Assembly: GCF_020169515.1 (NCBI RefSeq)
Contig: NZ_JAHMHW010000020.1
Location: 1 to 64,000 of the forward strand
Direction of reading: 5' to 3'
Length of the DNA stretch: 64,000 nucleotides
Source of the DNA: Paenibacillus vietnamensis
GTDB taxonomy: Bacteria > Bacillota > Bacilli > Paenibacillales > Paenibacillaceae
Shown here: positions 59,399 to 64,000 of the stretch, piece after piece
Layout: every line of letters begins with the position of its first letter
How positions within the stretch are numbered: the first letter of the stretch is position 1
The notes under the pieces: model-generated
The model's input: only the letters and a program-made list of their open reading frames with translations
Told to the model about the DNA's origin: nothing
The model's database searches: none
Translations under genes and position numbers: made by a program

Positions 59399-61153
59399 GT
59401 GATAAATCCCTTTCTTAGAAAGCGCTATCAATCCAGTGTCCGCAGCCGTCTGATCGTCACGTTCAGCCTGCTTCTGGTTGTGGTGCTGGGCAGCTTTCTG
59501 ATCTTTACGAATCTGCTCGTCATCAAGCCCCTCAAGCAGAAAACGATCAATGAAACGCTGCTGACCTCCGCCAAAATTGACGAAAGTCTGGATGACTACA
59601 TTGCGATCCAGAATCAGCTGTCGCAGCGCATTTTATCAAACAGGGCGATCTTCTCCTTCGGTGCGCTGTCGAAGCAATCGAACCAGGACGTCGCGGCGCT
59701 GAATCAGAATCGGGTGCTCAGCAACGTCATGTTCCAAGCCGTCGGTCCGAGCCTTAACATTCGCGATATCATCATTTACGACCTGCAGGGACAAGAAGTC
59801 ACTTCCTATATCGGATATGTCCAGCCGCCGCCGCTTGCACCGCTGCTGGAAAATCCCGGCACGGTCCGCACTCTGCAGGACAGCACTTATATTCTCCATG
59901 CCGGGCAAAACCAGCCCGTCTCCTTTATCCGCTCGATTATCGACATTAACGGCACCGTCTACGGCTACTTGTCCATACAATTGGACGATAACGATTTGCT
60001 GAAAATAGCGAATATCGGAAGCCCCGGCTCCACCTACGTGACGGACGGCAGCGGCGGCCTCGTTATTCAATCCCGGAATGCGGATTTCGGCATGCACGCC
60101 GCAAGCCTCCGGAACGTTTCCGGGCCGCAAGGCATCTACAAGGACAACGACGGCAATTATATCGCCTACCACGCCTCCTCGTATACCGGCTGGACCGTGT
60201 ATACGGTCATACCGGGCAAGTCCGTTCTCGGCTCGGTCAATTCGGTTACGAATATTGCGGTTATCCTGATCGTCTCGCTTACTCTGTTCAGCTATCTGTA
60301 CATCCATTTTATGACCAAAGGCCTTGTGCTGCCGATCCGCAAGCTTCGCAGCCAAATTCTGAACATCAGCTACAGCAATTTAAGCCTCCGGACGGACAGC
60401 CGGCTGTATAACAATGAATTTCATCTGTTCAACGAAGCTTTCCGCGAGCTGCTCGAGAGGCTGCAGTCTTCCATTGAGAGAGAAAAGCTCGCGCTGCATG
60501 AGGAGGTCATGGCCCGAAATTCGGCGCTGCAGGCGCAAATCGCGCCGCACTTCATCCATAACGTGCTTTACCTGATCAGCATTGCGGCGCAGGAAAACCA
60601 GATGAACGTCGTCACCCAAATGTGCAAGCATCTGTCGGAGAGTCTCCGGTATATCGTGTCCTCACCTTATCAGCATGTAACGCTGCGCGAAGAAATCGAG
60701 CATACGAAGCATTATTTATCGCTGATCAAGCACAAGTACGAAGAGGATCTCGAATGGGAGATCGACATGGACCCGGCCGGGGAATCCATTCTGCTGCCGC
60801 GGCTCGTCATCCAGCCGTTCGTGGAAAACTGCATCGAGCATGCCTTTGACAGCACGGACCCTCCGTGGAAGATCAGCATTAAAATCAAGCTGTACCGCGG
60901 CCTGTGGGCGATCGAGATCAGCGACAACGGAACCGGCTTTACCGACGAAGGCATCAGGCATACCCTGCAAAGAATCAAAGAAGGCGGATCATCCGGACAA
61001 CCGACGAAGATCGGCAGCATGGGCATCGTGAACACCGTGGGCCGGCTCGAACTGATGTACCGCAACAGGCTGTTTTTCAACATGTTCAATAATGCGGAAA
61101 ACGGCGGCGCCACGATTCAGATTATCGCGTCGCTGACCGAAGATTTTTACTAA
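59399..61153 (+). CDS. YesM-like sensor histidine kinase
   Basis: A 584-aa kinase from GTG 59399 (AAAGGA upstream; an in-frame TTG at 59354 is less likely). It has membrane helix 1 (LIVTFSLLLVVVLGSFLIF), a large extracellular Cache-type domain (about 45-275), helix 2 (near residue 285-305), HAMP, a His_kinase domain with the phospho-His in LQAQIAPHFIHNVLYL, and HATPase_c (IQPFVENCIEHAF; DNGTGFTDEG). The usual NPHFLYN is changed to APHFIHN, which keeps the His. The operon partner is the YesN-like regulator 22 bp downstream. Confidence 0.92.
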   Translation: MINPFLRKRYQSSVRSRLIVTFSLLLVVVLGSFLIFTNLLVIKPLKQKTINETLLTSAKIDESLDDYIAIQNQLSQRILSNRAIFSFGALSKQSNQDVAALNQNRVLSNVMFQAVGPSLNIRDIIIYDLQGQEVTSYIGYVQPPPLAPLLENPGTVRTLQDSTYILHAGQNQPVSFIRSIIDINGTVYGYLSIQLDDNDLLKIANIGSPGSTYVTDGSGGLVIQSRNADFGMHAASLRNVSGPQGIYKDNDGNYIAYHASSYTGWTVYTVIPGKSVLGSVNSVTNIAVILIVSLTLFSYLYIHFMTKGLVLPIRKLRSQILNISYSNLSLRTDSRLYNNEFHLFNEAFRELLERLQSSIEREKLALHEEVMARNSALQAQIAPHFIHNVLYLISIAAQENQMNVVTQMCKHLSESLRYIVSSPYQHVTLREEIEHTKHYLSLIKHKYEEDLEWEIDMDPAGESILLPRLVIQPFVENCIEHAFDSTDPPWKISIKIKLYRGLWAIEISDNGTGFTDEGIRHTLQRIKEGGSSGQPTKIGSMGIVNTVGRLELMYRNRLFFNMFNNAENGGATIQIIASLTEDFY

Positions 61154-61175
61154 TTCTGGCTTGGAGGGCAACGTT

Positions 61176-62687
61176 ATGTACAAGATCCTCATTGCGGAAG
61201 ACAGCAAACCGATTCTGAGAAATATCAAGGAACTGCTTCTGACGTCGGGGCTGCCCGTACAGGTCGTTCATACGGCTTCGAACGGCGCGGACGCGCTGGA
61301 AGGAGTGCTCAGCCGTGAGGTCGATATTTTAATTACGGATATCCGCATGCCGAAGCTGGACGGGCTGGCTATGATCGAGGAGGCCAAAAAAGCGAAACCC
61401 GGGCTAAAAGTCATTCTGATCAGCGGCTACAACGATTTCGAGTATACCCGGAAAGCGATCAATTTGCAGGTCACGGATTATTTGCTGAAGCCGGTGGAGC
61501 GTCCCGCGCTGGTGGAGGTGATGGAGCGCGTCATCGTCCAGCTTGGTGAGGAGCATCGTAAGGAATTCGCGGTACTCGACGGGATTCTCGATCCTTCGTT
61601 TAGCCAGGAGTTGACGCTGCCGCCGGGGTATTTCCGGAATAAGAAGCTGGTTCTCGTCCTGCATCGGCAATTTTTCAGAGGCGCTGTGAGCGGATTTTTG
61701 CCCGGGCCGGTTCAGGAGCTGTTGAACCTCTCCTTTGCCCCGCATTCCTTTCGGGTATTCGCGGCGAATAAGCCGAATCAGCTGCTGGTGCTGACGGACC
61801 CGTCCTTTATCGACGGCTCCGTCTCGCCCATGGAAAGGCTGGAGCAAATAGGCGCCCTGCTGGAGGACGAAGGGCTGCCGGCTTCAATCGCCGGACAGTT
61901 CATACCGGCTGCGGCGAACGAAATAGCCGGCTGCTGCCATTCGTTATCCGGGCTGCTTGGCAGCCGGATCTCCATCGCAAAGACTTGTCTGCTGGATGCC
62001 GCCCATCCGGCAGGTCAAGGCATTGAAGCATCGGAGGATGTGGAGAGAATCGGCGCGCGATTTACGGATAAAATACAGAAGCTGCAAAAGGAGCCGTTCC
62101 TCCGTCAATTGGAGGAACAGCTCCTGAAGTGGGGGCGCACGAATGTGCGCGTTGCACAGCTGCAGCGCTTCACCGCCTTGCTGGCAAACGCCTTCGCCGC
62201 TCATCAGCAGGACCGCAATGGAAAGAACGATTGGGCGGCGTATATGGCGGAGGTGCAGCCATTATTCGAATGTCCAAGCTACGGCGAATTTTGCTCGGGC
62301 CTGCTGGCCTTGCTGGAAGGCTGGTTTACCGAGACGCAATCGCTCAACAAAAAAGGCGGCTACGAGCTTTTCAGTCTGATCGATGCCTATCTCAAAGCCA
62401 ACTTATACTCGCAGGTATCCATGAACGAGCTGTCCGCCGCTTTCCATGTCAGCCCGTCGTATATAAGCCGGGTGGTGAAAAAATATTCGAACAGCACCTT
62501 AATGCAGTATTATCTGGATTTGAAAATTGCGGAAGCCCGCAAGGTCATGCAGTCGAATCCCGCCATTAAAATCAAGGAATTGTCGGACGCTCTCTGCTTT
62601 TATGACCAGCACTACTTCTCGAAAGTATTCAAGGAGTACGCAGGCTGCAACCCTTCGGAATACAAGACGATGCTGAAGGGCGGGTAA
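61176..62687 (+). CDS. YesN-like response regulator (receiver + AraC output)
   Basis: A 503-aa regulator from ATG 61176 (GGAGGG 7 nt upstream). The receiver domain has ILIAEDSKPILRN, phospho-Asp in ILITDIRMPKLDG and Lys in TDYLLKPVE. A ~270-residue middle region precedes an AraC-type DNA-binding domain (MNELSAAFHVSPSYISRVVK; IKELSDALCFYDQHYFSKVF). With the kinase it forms a YesMN system, which typically activates plant-polysaccharide transport operons. The divergent binding-protein operon and the convergent GH88 gene are the obvious candidates. Confidence 0.92.
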   Translation: MYKILIAEDSKPILRNIKELLLTSGLPVQVVHTASNGADALEGVLSREVDILITDIRMPKLDGLAMIEEAKKAKPGLKVILISGYNDFEYTRKAINLQVTDYLLKPVERPALVEVMERVIVQLGEEHRKEFAVLDGILDPSFSQELTLPPGYFRNKKLVLVLHRQFFRGAVSGFLPGPVQELLNLSFAPHSFRVFAANKPNQLLVLTDPSFIDGSVSPMERLEQIGALLEDEGLPASIAGQFIPAAANEIAGCCHSLSGLLGSRISIAKTCLLDAAHPAGQGIEASEDVERIGARFTDKIQKLQKEPFLRQLEEQLLKWGRTNVRVAQLQRFTALLANAFAAHQQDRNGKNDWAAYMAEVQPLFECPSYGEFCSGLLALLEGWFTETQSLNKKGGYELFSLIDAYLKANLYSQVSMNELSAAFHVSPSYISRVVKKYSNSTLMQYYLDLKIAEARKVMQSNPAIKIKELSDALCFYDQHYFSKVFKEYAGCNPSEYKTMLKGG

Positions 62688-62708
62688 ATGGTAGGACAAG
62701 GCCAAGGG

Positions 62709-63863
62709 CTACCAGAGATATAAATCGTTGCCTTTCAGCTTGAAGACCGCTTCCATGAAATAATAATCTCCGTAAATAATCGGATGATGATGAGAGCTTG
62801 CATGATACGCTCCCGTACCGTTCTGCAAAATGCAGTCGTTGTCCCGGGACCAGTCGCTGCGCGATTCATCCAGCGTCTTGAGCAGCTTAAGCGCCGCTTC
62901 GACATACGCGTCCTTCTCGTAAGGGCCGACGGCCTTTGCGATTTCGATCAATCCGCATGCCGCGATCGCCGCAGCCGTGTCGTCCTCCCGGCGCGGCTCC
63001 TTCGGCTGCCTGAAATCGACCGGAATGACGCCGCTCTCCGGAATGTTGGCCATAAAATAATGCGCGATCCGCTTGGCCGTGTCGAGATATTCCTGCTTCC
63101 CGGTATGAATATAGCTCATCATAAAGCCGTACAAGCCCCAGGCTTGTCCTCTCGTCCAGGAGGAGCCTTCCTCATAGCCTTGACCTCCGTAGGTTTTGAC
63201 CACGCCTCCGTTAAACGGATCGAACTCGACGATGTGGTTGACGGAGCCGTCCGGCCTTACGAACGCCGTCATCGCCGTATCCGCATGCTTCATGGCGATT
63301 TGCTTGTAGCGCGGGTCTCCCGTTTCCTCCGTCGCCCAGTAGAGCAGAGGAATGTTAAACATACAGTCGATGATCGCCCAGCCTCGGGTATCGTTTTTTT
63401 CGATGTCGTTCCATGCGCGGATGAACCCGCCCGCCAGGTTGAAGCGTCCGGCCAGCAGGTTGGCGGCGTGCAGCGCTCTTTTGCGGGATTCCGGATTTTT
63501 TGTTACTTTATAATTCGCCACGCTCGTCGGCAGCCACATAAACCCGACATCGTGATGCAGCCCGTAAAATTCCTCGAAGCACCGGTCCAGCTGCCCTTCG
63601 GAAATGTTGGCAATTTCTTTATATTTTTCATTCCCGGTCTCATGGTGCATCAGCCACATCATGCCGCCCCAGAACCCGTTCGTCCACCAATTGATGCCGT
63701 CGGTTTCCGTGCCGGTCGGATTGTCGAAGTTGCGGTCGTCATGCGTTCCATTAATGGTCGTGTAAGGAATTTTGTTGCGGGATTTCTCGCTGACCCAGTC
63801 CATTTTCGTTGTTATCTTATCGATGACTCCGTTTAACCATTGTTGTTCGTTAGCTGCAAGCAT
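62709..63863 (-). CDS. GH88 unsaturated glucuronyl hydrolase
   Basis: A 384-aa (alpha/alpha)6-barrel enzyme matching GH88 along its length: NWWTNGFWGGMMWLMHHETG (about 58-77), the catalytic Asp regions near HHDVGFMWLPTSV and RGWAIIDCMFNIPLLYWA, the SSWTRGQAWGLYGFMMSY block, and GDYYFMEAVFKL at the end. It removes 4,5-unsaturated glucuronic acid from oligosaccharides made by polysaccharide lyases. There is no signal peptide, so it acts inside the cell. The product feeds KduI/KduD encoded at 40-42 kb. The start ATG 63863 is preferred (AAGGAAGG upstream). Confidence 0.9.
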   Translation of the reverse strand: MLAANEQQWLNGVIDKITTKMDWVSEKSRNKIPYTTINGTHDDRNFDNPTGTETDGINWWTNGFWGGMMWLMHHETGNEKYKEIANISEGQLDRCFEEFYGLHHDVGFMWLPTSVANYKVTKNPESRKRALHAANLLAGRFNLAGGFIRAWNDIEKNDTRGWAIIDCMFNIPLLYWATEETGDPRYKQIAMKHADTAMTAFVRPDGSVNHIVEFDPFNGGVVKTYGGQGYEEGSSWTRGQAWGLYGFMMSYIHTGKQEYLDTAKRIAHYFMANIPESGVIPVDFRQPKEPRREDDTAAAIAACGLIEIAKAVGPYEKDAYVEAALKLLKTLDESRSDWSRDNDCILQNGTGAYHASSHHHPIIYGDYYFMEAVFKLKGNDLYLW

Positions 63864-63921
63864 TGCATTACCTTCCTTCCATAAGCTCTTTATGGGGATT
63901 TCATGTATCAAGTATAGTCCG

Positions 63922-63935
63922 TTTACTTCAGTAAA
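63922..63935. promoter_or_regulatory. Palindrome upstream of GH88
   Basis: TTTACTTCAGTAAA is a near-perfect inverted repeat about 60 bp upstream of the GH88 start, next to a minus-strand TATACT (-10-like, rc near 63912-63917). It is an operator candidate. The regulator cannot be named. Confidence 0.4.
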
Positions 63936-64000
63936 AGTGTCGATATACTGGCCAAAAATGTTGTTTTGTTGCGCTTTTAGAGATGCTTAAATTCAAGCAC

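Overview
The window looks like chromosome from an endospore-forming Bacillota of the Paenibacillus/Cohnella type. The signs are a moderately GC-rich genome, strong AGGAGG ribosome binding sites, a spore-coat CotH kinase, a complete GerA-type germinant receptor operon, T-box leaders on aminoacyl-tRNA synthetase genes, a c-di-AMP riboswitch, and many carbohydrate ABC/AraC/YesMN modules. Genus assignment is inference. No rRNA, tRNA, CRISPR or prophage was seen.

Region 1 (1-7.7 kb) is housekeeping: the end of an unknown Gly-rich protein, cotH, an MFS permease-cysK pair, a three-gene DUF350 / 31-aa membrane peptide / zinc-ribbon operon, mutS2 and a small YvlD-like membrane protein. Region 2 (7.7-12.3 kb) is accessory. 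It holds a CuA-type lipoprotein, a short-chain dehydrogenase, a frameshifted winged-helix gene behind a structured, terminator-ended leader, a branched-chain amino acid dehydrogenase, and two full copies plus a partial copy of a ~190-bp intergenic repeat. Region 3 (12.3-20.5 kb) is the pheS-pheT-zapA cluster. Here zapA is extended into a 1220-residue coiled-coil protein built largely of 11-residue repeats. Region 4 (20.5-26.7 kb) is a copD-sensor kinase-response regulator-yjbR gene group. An IS200/IS605 element sits directly upstream of copD, its TnpB lacks the middle of the nuclease domain, and the yjbR gene is broken by a ~95-bp palindromic insert.

Region 5 (26.7-39.6 kb) is mixed: GH27 with an AraC regulator, glutamate dehydrogenase, a T-box-controlled argS, a VWA lipoprotein, an HMGL-type aldolase, GTP cyclohydrolase II, a divergent HxlR regulator/dioxygenase pair, and a c-di-AMP riboswitch in front of a 141-aa protein of unknown function. 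Region 6 (39.9-64 kb) is a plant-polysaccharide (pectin-type) utilisation area interrupted by a germination operon. It contains kduI-deoR-kduD, two PF07944-type arabinofuranosidases each with a divergent AraC regulator, two solute-binding proteins with one permease pair, a collapsed GH42 gene, a YesMN-type two-component pair and a GH88 unsaturated glucuronyl hydrolase.

A coherent pathway can be inferred. Oligosaccharides sensed by the YesMN-like pair are imported by the ABC system and trimmed by the arabinofuranosidases and GH88. The released unsaturated uronate is then passed through KduI and KduD to 2-keto-3-deoxygluconate. The observations most worth following are the hendecad-repeat ZapA fusion, the c-di-AMP riboswitch with its unusual target, the structured leader at 9.74-10.03 kb, and the family of intergenic inverted repeats.
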